Source: Geminicoccus harenae (GTDB lineage: Bacteria; Pseudomonadota; Alphaproteobacteria; Geminicoccales; Geminicoccaceae). Taken from it: DNA of 64,000 nt. The DNA lies in assembly GCF_019800005.1 (NCBI RefSeq), contig NZ_JABGCL010000002.1, forward strand, positions 124,001 through 188,000, given 5' to 3'. Under the pieces are notes generated by a model that saw only the letters and a program-made list of their open reading frames with translations, was not told where the DNA came from and made no database searches. This document shows, in pieces, positions 27,225-37,005 of the stretch. Both the position numbers and the translations under genes were made by a program. Each line of letters opens with the position of its first letter. The stretch's first letter is position 1.

Positions 27225-28409
27225 TCAGTCCAGCGCCCAGACCAGGAACTTCAGGTACACGGTCTCGACCAGGGCCGGGTGGATCGGGTGGTCGACATTG
27301 GCGCCGGCGCGATGGACGACGCGGCCGCCGCGCCCGGCTTCCCGGATGCCCGCCCAGATCTCGCTCAGGAACGCCTCGGTATCGACATTGTGCGAGCAGC
27401 AGGACACCAGGAAAAAGCCCTGCTCGGCGGTGAGCGCCGCCGCGGCGCGCGCCAGCTTGCGATAGCCCTTGAGCCCGGCCTTCAGGTCCTTGCGCGACTT
27501 CACAAAGGCGGGCGGGTCGCACATCACTAGGCCGAACCGGCGCCCTTCCTTGCCCAGCCGGTCCATGGCGTCGAACGCGTCGGCACGCTGGAAGCTGCAG
27601 CGGCCAGCGACGCCCTGCAGTTCGGCGCTGGCGGCAGCCAGGTCGAGTGCCGCCTGCGAACGGTCGACCATCAGCACCGAGGCAGCACCGCCAGCGGCGG
27701 CCGCCAGGCCGAAGCCACCGCCATAGCTGTAGACATCCAGCACCTCGCGCCCGGCTGCCAGACGTGCGGCGAAGGCGTGGTTGGCGCGCTGGTCGTAGAA
27801 CCAGCCGGTCTTCTGGCCGCCCACGGGGTCGACCTGGAAGCGGCGGCCGTCCTCCTCGACGAAGGTCGGGGCCTCGGGGTCGCCCTTGACCACCCGCACG
27901 TCCTCGGCGAGGCCCTCCAGCGCCCGGACCGGGGCATCGCCGCGGAACACGATCCGTGCGGGCTTGAGCAGCCGGTCCAGTGCCTGGAGCCAGTCTTCCT
28001 GCGCCCGGTCCATGCCGGCGGTGTTGACCTGCGCCGCCACCGTGTCGCCGTAGCGGTCCACGATCAGGCCGGGCAGGCCATCCGCCTCGCCATGGGCCAG
28101 CCGGTAATAGGGCTGGTCGAACAGCATTTCACGCAAGGCCAGGGCCCGGGCCAGGCGCCGCTCGAAAAAGGCCGGGCCGATCTCCACGTCGCGCGAGCGG
28201 GTGAGGATGCGCGCGGCGATCAGGGAGTGCGGGTTGTAGTGGGCCAGGCCATAGGCCTTGCCATCGGCGAAGGCCACCTTGACCAGCGAGCCCGGCTCCA
28301 GGCTGCGCAGCGCCGCCTCCGGGCGGATCTCGTTGCTGTAGAGCCAGGGCGAGCCACTGCGCAGGCGGCGCTCGTGGTCGGGCAGGACATGGATGATCGG
28401 CAGGGACAT
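27225..28409 (-). CDS. Class I SAM-dependent rRNA methyltransferase, RlmI type
   Basis: A 394-residue enzyme combining an N-terminal PUA domain (about 1-75), an EEHEE-like middle segment and a C-terminal Rossmann methyltransferase. Motif I is VLDVYSYGGGFGLAAA, and the catalytic-site DPPAFVKSRKDLKAG and VSCCSHNV are present. The nearest characterised homologue is RlmI, which makes m5C in 23S rRNA. Site specificity cannot be read here. ATG 28409 begins 48 bases after the next upstream gene's stop. Confidence 0.9.
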   Translation of the reverse strand: MSLPIIHVLPDHERRLRSGSPWLYSNEIRPEAALRSLEPGSLVKVAFADGKAYGLAHYNPHSLIAARILTRSRDVEIGPAFFERRLARALALREMLFDQPYYRLAHGEADGLPGLIVDRYGDTVAAQVNTAGMDRAQEDWLQALDRLLKPARIVFRGDAPVRALEGLAEDVRVVKGDPEAPTFVEEDGRRFQVDPVGGQKTGWFYDQRANHAFAARLAAGREVLDVYSYGGGFGLAAAAGGAASVLMVDRSQAALDLAAASAELQGVAGRCSFQRADAFDAMDRLGKEGRRFGLVMCDPPAFVKSRKDLKAGLKGYRKLARAAAALTAEQGFFLVSCCSHNVDTEAFLSEIWAGIREAGRGGRVVHRAGANVDHPIHPALVETVYLKFLVWALD

Positions 28410-28457
28410 GGACGGCTCGGTCGGCAGGACGGTGGGACGGGTCGGGGTGGCGGCTGG

Positions 28458-29276
28458 TCAGTGCGGCTCGGGCAGTGCGGCCGGCATGGCGCCGCCGATG
28501 CGCACCGGCTCGATCCGGCGGGCGAGGCCGGTCGCGTCGTCGGTCTCGATCAGCACGGCGCACAAGGTGGCCTCGCCCTGGGCCGGCTCCATCTTCTTGC
28601 CCGGCAAGGGCGAGCGCCACCGCTCCAGCGAGGCCTGCTTGTCCATGCCGATCACGCTGTCATAGTCGCCGGTCATGCCCACATCGGTGATGAAGGCAGT
28701 GCCGCCGGCGAGCACGCGATGATCGGCGGTGGGCACATGGGTGTGGGTTCCGACCACGGCGCTCACCCGCCCATCGAAGCCATGGCCATGCGCCAGCTTC
28801 TCGCTGGTGGCCTCGGCATGGACGTCGATCAGGATGGCATCCACCGTGCCGGGCAGCGACAGGCTGGCGAGCTCGGCCTCCACGGCGCGCATCGGGTCAT
28901 CGGCCAGCCCCATGAACAGCCGGCCCAGCACCTGGAGCACGACGAACCGCCGCCCGTCGGGCAGGCGCAGCTCGCCGATCCCGCGGCCGGGCGTGCCCGG
29001 CATCATGTTGAGCGGGCGGACGATGCGCGGCTCGTTCTCGATATGGGTCAAAAGCTCGCGCTGGTCCCAGGCATGGTTGCCGAGCGTGATCAGGTCGGTG
29101 CCGAGCTCGAACAGGCGCTGCGCGATCTTGGCGGTCAGCCCGTAGCCGCCCGCCGCGTTCTCGGCATTGACCACCACCACATCCAGCGCCAGCCGACGGC
29201 GCAGGTCCGGCAGGTGCCGCTCGATGGCCGCCCGGCCGGAGCGGCCGACCACATCGCCCACGAACAAGATGCGCAA
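28458..29276 (-). CDS. YmdB-type metallophosphoesterase (TIGR00282 family)
   Basis: A 272-residue dinuclear-metal phosphoesterase. Metal-binding motifs are GDVVGRSGR at the N-terminus, NAENAAGG, LGNHAWDQ, and the paired IDVHAEATSEK and VGTHTHVPTADH. Family members hydrolyse 2',3'-cyclic nucleotides and affect RNA decay and biofilm in Bacillus; the substrate here is unproven. It lies 33 bases downstream of the folate cyclo-ligase gene, a common alphaproteobacterial pairing. Confidence 0.92.
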   Translation of the reverse strand: MRILFVGDVVGRSGRAAIERHLPDLRRRLALDVVVVNAENAAGGYGLTAKIAQRLFELGTDLITLGNHAWDQRELLTHIENEPRIVRPLNMMPGTPGRGIGELRLPDGRRFVVLQVLGRLFMGLADDPMRAVEAELASLSLPGTVDAILIDVHAEATSEKLAHGHGFDGRVSAVVGTHTHVPTADHRVLAGGTAFITDVGMTGDYDSVIGMDKQASLERWRSPLPGKKMEPAQGEATLCAVLIETDDATGLARRIEPVRIGGAMPAALPEPH

Positions 29277-29309
29277 AGCGGAATACTCCAGAAGGTCGGC
29301 GCCAGCCGG

Positions 29310-29900
29310 TCAGCCAATATGCCTATAGCCGGTCTCGGTCACCACCATGTCGAGCGGTTCGTCGAACGGCTCGGTCGGTACTTGGCCCACTTCCTGGCAG
29401 GCGAAAGCATAGCCGACGCAAAGCGGCCGGTGCCCGGCCTGGCGAAGCCTGGCGATGGTCCGGTCGTAGAAGCCGCCACCCCAGCCGAGCCGGAAGCCCC
29501 GGGCATCGAAGGCCAGGAGCGGCGTGAGGATGACCGCGGGCACGAGCTCGGGCGCGTCGGCGGGGGGTTCCTCCACGCGGAACGGCCCGGTCACCAGCGG
29601 CTCGCCCGGATGCCAGCGGTGAAAGCGCAAGGGCTCCGAGCGGCCGGTGATGCGGGGCAGGGCAGTGGGCACCCCCAGCTCATGGAGTGCGCGCAGCAGC
29701 GGCCTCGTATCGATCTCGTCCTGGAGCGGCCAGAACAGCGCCACCGCATGCATCTGGCTGGGTTCCACCGCACGCAGGAAATGCAGCCCGGCCATGCGGC
29801 TCGCGGCCTGGGCGTCCGCCACTGCCAAGGCCGCGCGCGCCGCCAGCACCTGGTTGCGCAGCAGCGCCTTTTCGGCGGGAGCGGATGGAGCAACGGCCAA
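29310..29900 (-). CDS. fthC: 5-formyltetrahydrofolate cyclo-ligase
   Basis: Converts 5-formyl-THF to 5,10-methenyl-THF with ATP, recycling a storage or inhibitory folate. The 196-residue protein has the N-terminal AEKALLRNQVLAAR segment, the LPRITG region, and the ATP/Mg signature RLGWGGGFYDRTIARLR. The start is a TTG at 29900. It stands downstream of a 6S RNA candidate and zapA, a conserved proteobacterial order. Confidence 0.93.
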   Translation of the reverse strand: MAVAPSAPAEKALLRNQVLAARAALAVADAQAASRMAGLHFLRAVEPSQMHAVALFWPLQDEIDTRPLLRALHELGVPTALPRITGRSEPLRFHRWHPGEPLVTGPFRVEEPPADAPELVPAVILTPLLAFDARGFRLGWGGGFYDRTIARLRQAGHRPLCVGYAFACQEVGQVPTEPFDEPLDMVVTETGYRHIG

Positions 29901-29962
29901 CGCGGCTAGCCTTCACGGCACCGCGAAGCGCCGCGGGCGCGGGAGGAGGTTGAAAGCGGCGG

Positions 29963-30081
29963 ACGCCACCCTGGCCGTCGTGATCCGACTGTTCCTGGGA
30001 CCTGCTACGCAGGTGGGTGCCATGTAACGTGACCACGGTCACATCAGGGACAGCTCCCGATTGGAACGAAGGCCCAGGCGC
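29963..30081 (-). ncRNA. ssrS: Candidate 6S RNA between zapA and fthC
   Basis: Position is the main clue: 6S RNA is commonly encoded between zapA and the cyclo-ligase gene. On the minus strand, GCGCCTGG (about 30074-30081) can pair with CCAGG-GT-GGCGT (about 29963-29974), closing a long rod. Inside, GTTCC pairs with GGAAC, ACCTGC-GTA-GCAGGT forms a terminal hairpin, and GTCCCTGA resembles the conserved bubble motif of 6S RNA. A -10-like CATCAT precedes the 5' end. Ends are approximate and the RNA is somewhat short for the family. Confidence 0.55.
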
Positions 30082-30125
30082 ATATGATGGACACTAACGA
30101 ACCGGGCAGCGCCGCCATGCAGAAT

Positions 30126-30473
30126 CTAGGTGCGGGGTGCCGGTTCGGCAAGGTGACAGGCGTCCGCCAGGCGCTCGATCTGCTCGGCGACCCGCTGCAG
30201 CTCCTCGCTGAGCCGCTGTTCGCCCGTCTTGCTGGTCTCGGCGAGCGAGGCGCGCAGCCGCTTGATCTCGTCATAGGCGTCCGACAGCTCGTCGGCGATG
30301 ATCAGGCTGGTCAGCACCAGGAGGCGCAGGTCGCCGATCTGGCCATTGGCTCCGCCCAGCTCGCGCACCCGTCCGTCCACATACTGGGCCAGGCGCCGCA
30401 GCCGGGTTTCCTGGCCGTCGTCGCACTGTACCGTGTGGGTACGGCCATTGACCGTGACATCGACCATGCCCAT
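30126..30473 (-). CDS. zapA: Cell division protein ZapA
   Basis: A 115-residue FtsZ-associated protein that cross-links and stabilises the Z-ring. The N-terminal head has VTVNGRTHTVQCDDGQE and RLRRLAQYVD, followed by LRLLVLTSLIIADEL and a C-terminal coiled coil (about 65-105). It begins 5 bases after a coiled-coil protein gene on the same strand and precedes the 6S RNA candidate. Confidence 0.93.
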   Translation of the reverse strand: MGMVDVTVNGRTHTVQCDDGQETRLRRLAQYVDGRVRELGGANGQIGDLRLLVLTSLIIADELSDAYDEIKRLRASLAETSKTGEQRLSEELQRVAEQIERLADACHLAEPAPRT

Positions 30474-30478
30474 CGGGG

Positions 30479-30769
30479 TCAGCCTTCCATCAGACGCTCG
30501 ACGCGCAGGATCGCGTCGTTCAGGCGCCGGCCCAGCTCGTCGGCGGTGTGTGCCAGATCGGCCATGCGCTGCTCGGCGGCTTCGAGACGTGCTGCGAGCC
30601 CGTCGCGCTCCTGGCGCAGCGCCTGATACTCGCGCAGCAGCGCGTCATAGTCTGCCCGCTCCACGAACTCGACCTGCCGGGTGGCCTGCGCGGAACTGGC
30701 GGCCACGCCCTCGGTCAGTCGTGCCAGCGCGTGATCCAGTCTCGCCCTGGCGGCATCAAGTGAGGTCAT
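30479..30769 (-). CDS. Small coiled-coil protein upstream of zapA (DUF4164-like)
   Basis: A 96-residue protein almost wholly predicted coiled coil, with long heptad runs such as LLREYQALRQERDGLAARLE and AELGRR-type repeats near the C-terminus. The middle part resembles alphaproteobacterial DUF4164 proteins found beside zapA. ATG 30769 is the start; the longer frame upstream is not supported. A partner role in Z-ring assembly fits the position but is inference. Confidence 0.8.
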   Translation of the reverse strand: MTSLDAARARLDHALARLTEGVAASSAQATRQVEFVERADYDALLREYQALRQERDGLAARLEAAEQRMADLAHTADELGRRLNDAILRVERLMEG

Positions 30770-30962
30770 GTGCCGCGCGCCGGCCCCCATCGCAAATCGG
30801 GCAACGCCATGGTCTTGCCCAGGCCCGGGCGCGGCGTCAACGGCCAGGGCGCCACGGTCGGCGCCAAGAAGGTGTTGATTTTTCGGGATCGACAGGGGAT
30901 GCCCACCGCGCAGGACGGAGTTTCCGTCACCGCCAGCCACCTCCACCTGACGACTGCCGCTG

Positions 30963-32939
30963 ATGACCGACGTTGCTACCCTCGATCTCGCCAATGCGAT
31001 CCGGTTCCTTGCGGTGGATGCCGTCGAGCAGGCGAATTCCGGCCATCCCGGCATGCCGATGGGCATGGCGGAGGTGGCCACCGTGCTGTTCACCCGGCAC
31101 ATGAAGTTCGACGCGCGCGACCCGAGATGGCCGGACCGCGACCGGTTCGTGCTCTCGGCCGGCCACGGCTCGATGCTGCTCTATGCCCTGCTCTACCTGA
31201 CGGGCGTCGAGGACGTGGAGATCGAGGACATCCGCAACTTCCGCCAGTACGGTGCGCGGACGGCGGGCCATCCGGAATACGGCCACGCGCCGGGCATCGA
31301 GACCACCACCGGCCCGCTGGGTCAGGGCTTTGCCAACGCGGTGGGCATGGCGATCGCCGAGGCGCATCTGGCCGCCCGGTTCGGCAAGGAGCTGGTGGAC
31401 CACCACACCTATGTGATCGCCGGTGATGGCTGCCTGATGGAAGGCATCAGCCACGAGGCGGGCGCCCTGGCCGGCCATCTGAAGCTGAACAAGCTGATCG
31501 TGCTCTGGGACGACAACGGCATCTCGATCGACGGCAAGGTGTCGATGGCGTCGTCCGAGGACGTGGCCGCGCGCTTTGCCGCTTATGGCTGGGCGACCGA
31601 CGCGGTGGACGGCCACGACCCGGACGCGGTGGATGCCGCCATCCGGCGGGCCAAGACCAATGACCGGCCGACGCTGATCGCCTGCCGCACCATTATCGGC
31701 AAGGGTGCCCCCACCAAGGCCGGCGGCCATGGCGTCCATGGCTCGCCGCTGGGCAAGGACGAGGCCCAGGCGACCAGGCTGGCGCTGAATTGGGCGCACC
31801 AGCCGTTCGAGCTGCCCGAGGCGACGCTTTCCGCCTGGCGCGAGGTCGGCAAGAAGGGGGCGCGCCTCCATGCCGAGTGGCGCGAGCGGCTGGCGGCCTC
31901 CAGCCATGGCGAGGCCTTCCGCACCGCCATGGCGGCCAAGCCCTCCGACGCGGCCCGGCTGGCGATGCAGGCCTACAAGGCCAAGCTGGTGGAGGAGCAG
32001 CCGAACTGGGCGACGCGCAAGTCGTCCGAGGAGGCGCTCAAAGTCCTGACCGCCCAGATCCCGGAGCTGATCGGCGGCTCGGCCGATCTCACCGGCTCGA
32101 ACAACACCAAGACGCCGTCTACCGTCTCGATCACACCCGACGACCTGTCCGGCCGCTACATCCATTACGGCGTGCGCGAGCACGGCATGATGGCGGCGAT
32201 GAACGGCATCGCCCTCCATGGCGGGCTGATCCCCTATGGCGGCACCTTCCTGGTGTTCACCGACTATTGCCGCCCGTCGATCCGGCTGGCCGCGCTGATG
32301 GGCATCCGCTCGATCATGGTCGGCACTCACGATTCCATCGGTCTCGGCGAGGACGGGCCGACCCACCAGCCGGTCGAGCATCTGGCAGCGCTCCGGGCGA
32401 TCCCGAACCTGCTGGTGCTGCGCCCGGCGGATGCGGTCGAGACCGCGGAATGCTGGGAGATCGCGATCGAGACGGTGAACAAGCCGTCGGTGCTGGCTCT
32501 GTCCCGGCAGAACCTGCCGGCGGTCCGCACCAGCGACAGTGCCCAGAACCTGTGCGCCAAGGGCGCCTATGTGCTGGCCGAGGCGTCGGGCGAGCGGGCG
32601 GTCACCATCCTCGCGACCGGCTCGGAAGTGCATGTGGCCCTCGAAGCGCGCCGGCGCCTGGAAGAGGCCGGCACGCCGGCCTCCGTGGTTTCAATGCCGT
32701 CCTGGGAACTCTTCGCCCAGCAGAACGCTGCTTATCGAGGGCTGGTGCTGGGCACCGCGCCGCGCGTGGCGATCGAGGCGGCATCGCCATTCGGCTGGAC
32801 CCGCTTCGTGGAAAGCGAGGACGATGTCGTCGGCATGCGTGGCTTCGGCGCGTCGGGGCCGGCGCCGACCCTCTACCGGGAGTTCGGCATCACCGCGGAG
32901 GCGGTCGTAGCCCTGGTCGAGCGCAAGCTCGCCGCCTGA
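30963..32939 (+). CDS. tkt: Transketolase
   Basis: ThDP-dependent transfer of two-carbon ketol units in the pentose phosphate (or Calvin) pathway. The 658-residue protein has [11 protein letters not shown] near residue 27, the [12 protein letters not shown] loop, the ThDP motif [14 protein letters not shown], the pyrimidine-binding [20 protein letters not shown] region and the C-terminal domain. ATG 30963 is the start. gap follows 75 bases downstream, a typical tkt-gap pair, but pgk and aldolase are in a separate cluster about 17 kb away. Confidence 0.97.
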   Translation: MTDVATLDLANAIRFLAVDAVEQANSGHPGMPMGMAEVATVLFTRHMKFDARDPRWPDRDRFVLSAGHGSMLLYALLYLTGVEDVEIEDIRNFRQYGARTAGHPEYGHAPGIETTTGPLGQGFANAVGMAIAEAHLAARFGKELVDHHTYVIAGDGCLMEGISHEAGALAGHLKLNKLIVLWDDNGISIDGKVSMASSEDVAARFAAYGWATDAVDGHDPDAVDAAIRRAKTNDRPTLIACRTIIGKGAPTKAGGHGVHGSPLGKDEAQATRLALNWAHQPFELPEATLSAWREVGKKGARLHAEWRERLAASSHGEAFRTAMAAKPSDAARLAMQAYKAKLVEEQPNWATRKSSEEALKVLTAQIPELIGGSADLTGSNNTKTPSTVSITPDDLSGRYIHYGVREHGMMAAMNGIALHGGLIPYGGTFLVFTDYCRPSIRLAALMGIRSIMVGTHDSIGLGEDGPTHQPVEHLAALRAIPNLLVLRPADAVETAECWEIAIETVNKPSVLALSRQNLPAVRTSDSAQNLCAKGAYVLAEASGERAVTILATGSEVHVALEARRRLEEAGTPASVVSMPSWELFAQQNAAYRGLVLGTAPRVAIEAASPFGWTRFVESEDDVVGMRGFGASGPAPTLYREFGITAEAVVALVERKLAA

Positions 32940-33013
32940 GCGCGGCTCGACGGCTTGCCAGCAAGTGGCCGGTGCTCTCCTGCACCGGCATTCATGATCG
33001 GATGGGAGCAACC

Positions 33014-34021
33014 ATGGTCGTCAGGATCGGCATCAACGGGTTCGGGCGGATCGGGCGCAACATCTTGCGCGCGATCGCCGAGAGCGGCCGCCAGGACGTC
33101 CAGGTCGTCGCGATCAACGACCTGGCGCCCGCCGCCACCAACGCGCATCTGCTGCGCTACGACAGCGTGCACGGCAAGTTCCCGGGCAAGGTCACGCTGG
33201 AGGGCGACACGCTCGACATCGGCAACGGGCCGATCCGGGTGAGCGCCGAACGCGACCTGGCCAAGCTGGCCTGGGGCGATGTCGGCGTCGACATCGTGAT
33301 GGAGTGCACGGGCATCTTCACCTCGAAGGAGAAGGCGTCCGGCCATCTCCAGGCGGGGGCGAAGAAGGTCATCATCTCGGCACCCGGAGACGGCGCCGAC
33401 CTCACCGTGGTCTATGGGGTGAACCACCAGGACCTGAAGGCCGATCACACGGTGATCAGCAACGCGTCCTGCACCACCAACTGCCTGGCGCCGGTCGCCA
33501 AGGTGCTGCACGAGGCGGTCGGGATCGTGCGCGGGCACATGACCACCATCCACGCCTTCACCAACGACCAGAACCTTCTGGACGTGTTCCACAAGGACCT
33601 CTACCGGGCCCGCTCCGCCACCGAATCGATGATCCCGACCTCGACCGGTGCCGCCAAGGCGGTGGGGCTGGTGCTGCCCGAGCTGAAGGGCAAGCTGGAC
33701 GGCGTGGCGATCCGGGTGCCGACCAAGAACGTCTCGCTGGTAGACCTGACCTTCCTGCCGTCGCGCGATACCTCGGTCGAGGAGATCAACGACGCGCTCA
33801 AGGCCGCAGCGGCCAGCGGCCCGCTCAAGGGCATCCTGAACGTCATCACCGAACCGCTGGTCTCGATCGACTTCAACCACGACCCGCACAGCTCGACGGT
33901 CGACCTGAAGGCCACCAAGGTGCTGGAAGGCAAGATGGTGCGCGTTGCCTCCTGGTATGACAACGAGTGGGGCTTCTCCAACCGGATGAACGACACGGCA
34001 GCCTATCTCGGCACGCTGTGA
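33014..34021 (+). CDS. gap: Glyceraldehyde-3-phosphate dehydrogenase, type I
   Basis: Oxidises glyceraldehyde-3-phosphate with phosphate to 1,3-bisphosphoglycerate. The 335-residue protein shows the Rossmann start [16 protein letters not shown]-preferring Asp36, the catalytic [12 protein letters not shown] with Cys153, and the closing [17 protein letters not shown] sits about 7 bases before ATG 33014; an in-frame ATG at 33002 is less likely. It ends 25 bases before a strong terminator, closing the tkt-gap unit. Confidence 0.97.
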   Translation: MVVRIGINGFGRIGRNILRAIAESGRQDVQVVAINDLAPAATNAHLLRYDSVHGKFPGKVTLEGDTLDIGNGPIRVSAERDLAKLAWGDVGVDIVMECTGIFTSKEKASGHLQAGAKKVIISAPGDGADLTVVYGVNHQDLKADHTVISNASCTTNCLAPVAKVLHEAVGIVRGHMTTIHAFTNDQNLLDVFHKDLYRARSATESMIPTSTGAAKAVGLVLPELKGKLDGVAIRVPTKNVSLVDLTFLPSRDTSVEEINDALKAAAASGPLKGILNVITEPLVSIDFNHDPHSSTVDLKATKVLEGKMVRVASWYDNEWGFSNRMNDTAAYLGTL

Positions 34022-34042
34022 AGCTCCGCGCCTAACTCGTTG

Positions 34043-34071
34043 AAAACGGCCGCCGCTTGGGCGGCCGTTTT
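34043..34071. terminator. Bidirectional intrinsic terminator between gap and tenA
   Basis: A 12-base perfect stem (34043-34054 with 34060-34071) and a 5-base loop; the core is ACGGCCGCC/GGCGGCCGT. Because the stem ends in AAAA/TTTT, there is a T-run on both strands, plus ATTTT after it on the plus strand. It can stop gap transcription rightward and the thiamine operon leftward. This is the best intrinsic terminator in the window. Confidence 0.92.
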
Positions 34072-34081
34072 ATTTTCTGGG

Positions 34082-34756
34082 TCAGACCCGGACCGGCCAG
34101 CCGGCCATGCGGTAGGCGCTGTCCCAGAACATCCACTCGTACTGGGCGCAGCGGTGATAGGCCCGGCGCATCCGCGCACGGGTCGCCTCGCCGGCGGCCT
34201 CGGCCATGCCGTCCACCGCCGCCTCGGCGGCCAGCACCGCGTCGCCAAACTCCTGGTCGGAATAATTGTCGATCCAGGCGGCGTAGGGATTGTCCGGCAC
34301 GGTCACCTTCGCGATCCGGCAGCCGACGTCCCAGTAGATCCGAAAGCAGGGCAGGATTGCGGCAGCGCCGACCTCCAGCCCGTCGCGGGCAACGCTGGCC
34401 TGGAGGAAATCGGTATAGGCCAGGCAGGTGGGCGAGGGCTCGGCCGCGGCCACCTGCTCCGCCGTGATCCCGAACTTCTCGAAATAGCTGGCATGCAGTG
34501 CACGCTCGACCAGGATCGCACCTTCGGCCGACTTGGCGAACAGGGCCACCGTGTCGGCATCGGGCGCCACCGCGGCGATCCGGGCGAGCACCCTTCCATA
34601 TTCCAGCAGGTAGATCGCGTCCTGGATGACGTAGTTCTGGAAGCGTGCCGTCTCCAGGCTGCCGTCGGCCAGCTCGCGGTTGAACGGCAGGTGGAGGATC
34701 CGCTCCAGCAGGTCGGCGGTTTCCGCACGCATCCGGGCGGAGAAAGGCTGGCTCAT
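34082..34756 (-). CDS. tenA: Thiaminase II / aminopyrimidine aminohydrolase, TenA family
   Basis: Salvages degraded thiamine by hydrolysing aminopyrimidine to HMP. The 224-residue all-helical protein has the family segments NYVIQDAIYLLEY, AILPCFRIYWDVG with the likely catalytic Cys, DNYSDQEFGDAV and the terminal YEWMFWDSAY. ATG 34756 overlaps the thiD stop by 4 bases; a TTG four codons earlier is possible. It is the last gene of a riboswitch-controlled thiM-thiE-thiD-tenA operon. Confidence 0.92.
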   Translation of the reverse strand: MSQPFSARMRAETADLLERILHLPFNRELADGSLETARFQNYVIQDAIYLLEYGRVLARIAAVAPDADTVALFAKSAEGAILVERALHASYFEKFGITAEQVAAAEPSPTCLAYTDFLQASVARDGLEVGAAAILPCFRIYWDVGCRIAKVTVPDNPYAAWIDNYSDQEFGDAVLAAEAAVDGMAEAAGEATRARMRRAYHRCAQYEWMFWDSAYRMAGWPVRV

Positions 34757-35559
34757 TGCTGGCTCCAAACGGCGTGGTAGTGGTGGATCGGCCCGTGGCC
34801 CTGGCCGACCTCGAGCTGGTCGGCCCTGCCGATCGCACCGCTCAGCCAGGCCTTGGCGGCACGCACCGCCTCCAGCGGGTCGTCATGACGGGGCAGCAGG
34901 GCGGCGATCGCCGAGGAGTAGGAGCAGCCCGTGCCGTGGGTGTTCTTGGTGGCGATGCGCCGCCCCGGCAGCTCCACGACCCGCTGGCCGTCGGCGAACA
35001 GGTCCGGCGCGTCGTCCGTGCCCAGATGGCCACCCTTCAGCACCACCGCCTTCGCTCCAAGCGCCAGCAGGTCGGGCAGCATGGCGTGCATCCCGGCGAG
35101 GTCGGTCGGTTCCGGGCAGCCAGTGAGATCGGCGGCTTCCGGCAGGTTCGGCATGAGCAGGTCCGAGAGCGGCGCCAGTTCCTGGCGCACGGCCGTCACC
35201 GCCGCCTCGGCCAGCAGCCGGTCACCGCTTTTCGCGACCATCACCGGGTCCAGCACTACCCGCTTCGCCTGGTGGTTGCGCAGGCAGGAAGCGACCGCGC
35301 CGGCGATCTCGGCGGTGGCCACCATGCCGACCTTGACCGCGTCGATCCGCACGTCGGCGAACAGCGTGTCGATCTGCAGGGCCACGAAGTCCGGCGGGAC
35401 GGGATGCACGCCGGTAACCTGCCTAGTGTTCTGCGCGGTCAGTGCCGTGAGCACCGCGCAGCCATAGGTGCCGAGCGCCCCGAACGTCTTGAGGTCGGCC
35501 TGAATCCCGGCACCGCCGCTGGGGTCGGAGCCGGCGATCGTCAGGATGTTGTGGATCAT
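34753..35559 (-). CDS. thiD: Hydroxymethylpyrimidine/phosphomethylpyrimidine kinase
   Basis: Phosphorylates HMP and HMP-P to give HMP-PP for thiamine synthesis. The 268-residue ribokinase-like protein carries IAGSDPSGGAGIQADLKTF at the N-terminus, VLDPVMVAKSGDRLL, PNLPEAADL, and the catalytic THGTGCSYSSAIAA. It overlaps thiE by 4 bases upstream and tenA by 4 downstream. Confidence 0.95.
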   Translation of the reverse strand: MIHNILTIAGSDPSGGAGIQADLKTFGALGTYGCAVLTALTAQNTRQVTGVHPVPPDFVALQIDTLFADVRIDAVKVGMVATAEIAGAVASCLRNHQAKRVVLDPVMVAKSGDRLLAEAAVTAVRQELAPLSDLLMPNLPEAADLTGCPEPTDLAGMHAMLPDLLALGAKAVVLKGGHLGTDDAPDLFADGQRVVELPGRRIATKNTHGTGCSYSSAIAALLPRHDDPLEAVRAAKAWLSGAIGRADQLEVGQGHGPIHHYHAVWSQQ

Positions 35560-36212
35560 CGATTTCTTCCAGATTCGCGAAGGGCGCGGTCGATCTCGGC
35601 CAGGAGTGCCCGGGCAGCCGCGGCGGGATCGGCTGCCCGGGCCACCGCGCTGACCACAGCGACCCCATCGGCGCCGGCCCCGATCGCCTGGGCGGCGTTG
35701 GCCTGGCCGATCCCGCCGATCGCCACCACCGGCAGGGCCAGAAGGCGCCGGATCGCTGCGAACCGTTCCGGACCCAGAGCCGGGGCGGCATCGGGCTTGG
35801 TGCCGGTCGGGAAGATCGGGCCCAGCCCGACATGGTCGACCAGGGCGGGATCGACCGCTTCAACCTCGGCCTCGCCGGTGACCGACAGGCCGATGATGGC
35901 CTCCCGCCCCAGGATCGCGCGGGCGAACGCCACCGGCAGGTCGTCCTGGCCCAGATGCACGCCATCGGCACCCGCCGCGAGGGTCAGATCGGCCCGGTCA
36001 TTGACGATCACCGGCACGTTCCGGCCATGCAGCCGGGCGCGGACCGCCTGGGCCAGGGCGATCAGGCTGCGGGCACCGGAGCGCTTGTCGCGCAGCTGGA
36101 TCGCCGTAGCGCCGCCCGAAACGGCGGCTTCAGCCAGGTCGGCGAACGCGGCAGGCGGGGTGGTGGCCTCGTCCAGCACGACGTAGAGGCGCAGATCGAT
36201 CCCGCGGCTCAC
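35556..36212 (-). CDS. thiE: Thiamine-phosphate synthase
   Basis: Joins HMP-PP and THZ-P to form thiamine phosphate. The 218-residue TIM barrel has every expected motif: AIQLRDKRSG, VIVNDRADLTLAAG, GVHLGQDDLP, GLGPIFPTGTK, VVAIGGIG and a terminal GVAVVSA. This contrasts with the stripped ThiE-like protein at 12594-13214. GTG 36212 overlaps the thiM stop by 4 bases; the longer upstream frame runs inside thiM. Confidence 0.95.
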   Translation of the reverse strand: MSRGIDLRLYVVLDEATTPPAAFADLAEAAVSGGATAIQLRDKRSGARSLIALAQAVRARLHGRNVPVIVNDRADLTLAAGADGVHLGQDDLPVAFARAILGREAIIGLSVTGEAEVEAVDPALVDHVGLGPIFPTGTKPDAAPALGPERFAAIRRLLALPVVAIGGIGQANAAQAIGAGADGVAVVSAVARAADPAAAARALLAEIDRALRESGRNR

Positions 36213-37000
36213 GACAGTCTCGCCTGGCGCTCGAGCGTGGTGGCGTCGAGGTCGGCCAGGCGATCCAGGATCGCGACCTGCAAGGAACCCGGCCCTTCGG
36301 TTGCCGCCGCCGCGAGCTCGCCGGCCACGCCCAGGATCACGCAGGCGGACAGTGCCGCAACGGCCGGCTCCGCGGCGAGGCAGGCGGCACTCAATGCGCT
36401 GAGCGTGCAGCCGAGCCCGGTCACGCGCGTCATCCGCACGTCGCCATTGGCGCACGACCAGACCTCGGCCCCGTCGGTGACCCGGTCAACCGGCCCGGTG
36501 ACCGCCACGATGCTGCCGGTCGCCGCCGCCAGCGCCTTGGCCGCGTCGAGGGAAGCCGCCTCGCCTGCGGTACTTTCCACGCCGCGGGTGGCGCCGATCC
36601 CGCCGGCCAGCGCCACGATCTCCGAGCCGTTGCCGCGGATCAGGGTCGGCCGGTGCTCGAGCAGGGCGAACGCGGTGTCGGTGCGCAGCCGCGTAGCCCC
36701 CGTACCCACCGGGTCCAGCACCCACGGCTTGCCGAACGTCCGGGCCTTGGCCGCGGCCAGGTGCATCGCCGTGATCCAGGGCGGGGACAGGGTGCCGATA
36801 TTGATCACCAGCGCATCGGCGATGCCGGTGAACTCCTCGACCTCCGCCTCGGCATGCACCATGGCGGGGGAGGCACCCACCGCCAGCAGCGCGTTGGCGG
36901 TCGTGTTCATCACGACATAGTTGGTGATGTTGTGGACGAGCGGCCGACGCGCGCGGATTGCGTCGAGCACCCGCCCGATCGCTGCGGACGGAATGGTCAT
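36209..37000 (-). CDS. thiM: Hydroxyethylthiazole kinase
   Basis: Phosphorylates salvaged 5-(hydroxyethyl)-4-methylthiazole to THZ-P. The 263-residue protein shows RPLVHNITNYVVMN, ALLAVGASPAMVHAEAE, KPWVLDPVGTGAT, IRGNGSEI and the GLGCTLSAL anion-hole motif, where most relatives have G-T-G-C. ATG 37000 lies just after GGGAGG, which is part of the TPP riboswitch end. First gene of the operon. Confidence 0.95.
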   Translation of the reverse strand: MTIPSAAIGRVLDAIRARRPLVHNITNYVVMNTTANALLAVGASPAMVHAEAEVEEFTGIADALVINIGTLSPPWITAMHLAAAKARTFGKPWVLDPVGTGATRLRTDTAFALLEHRPTLIRGNGSEIVALAGGIGATRGVESTAGEAASLDAAKALAAATGSIVAVTGPVDRVTDGAEVWSCANGDVRMTRVTGLGCTLSALSAACLAAEPAVAALSACVILGVAGELAAAATEGPGSLQVAILDRLADLDATTLERQARLS

Positions 37001-37005
37001 TGGCC

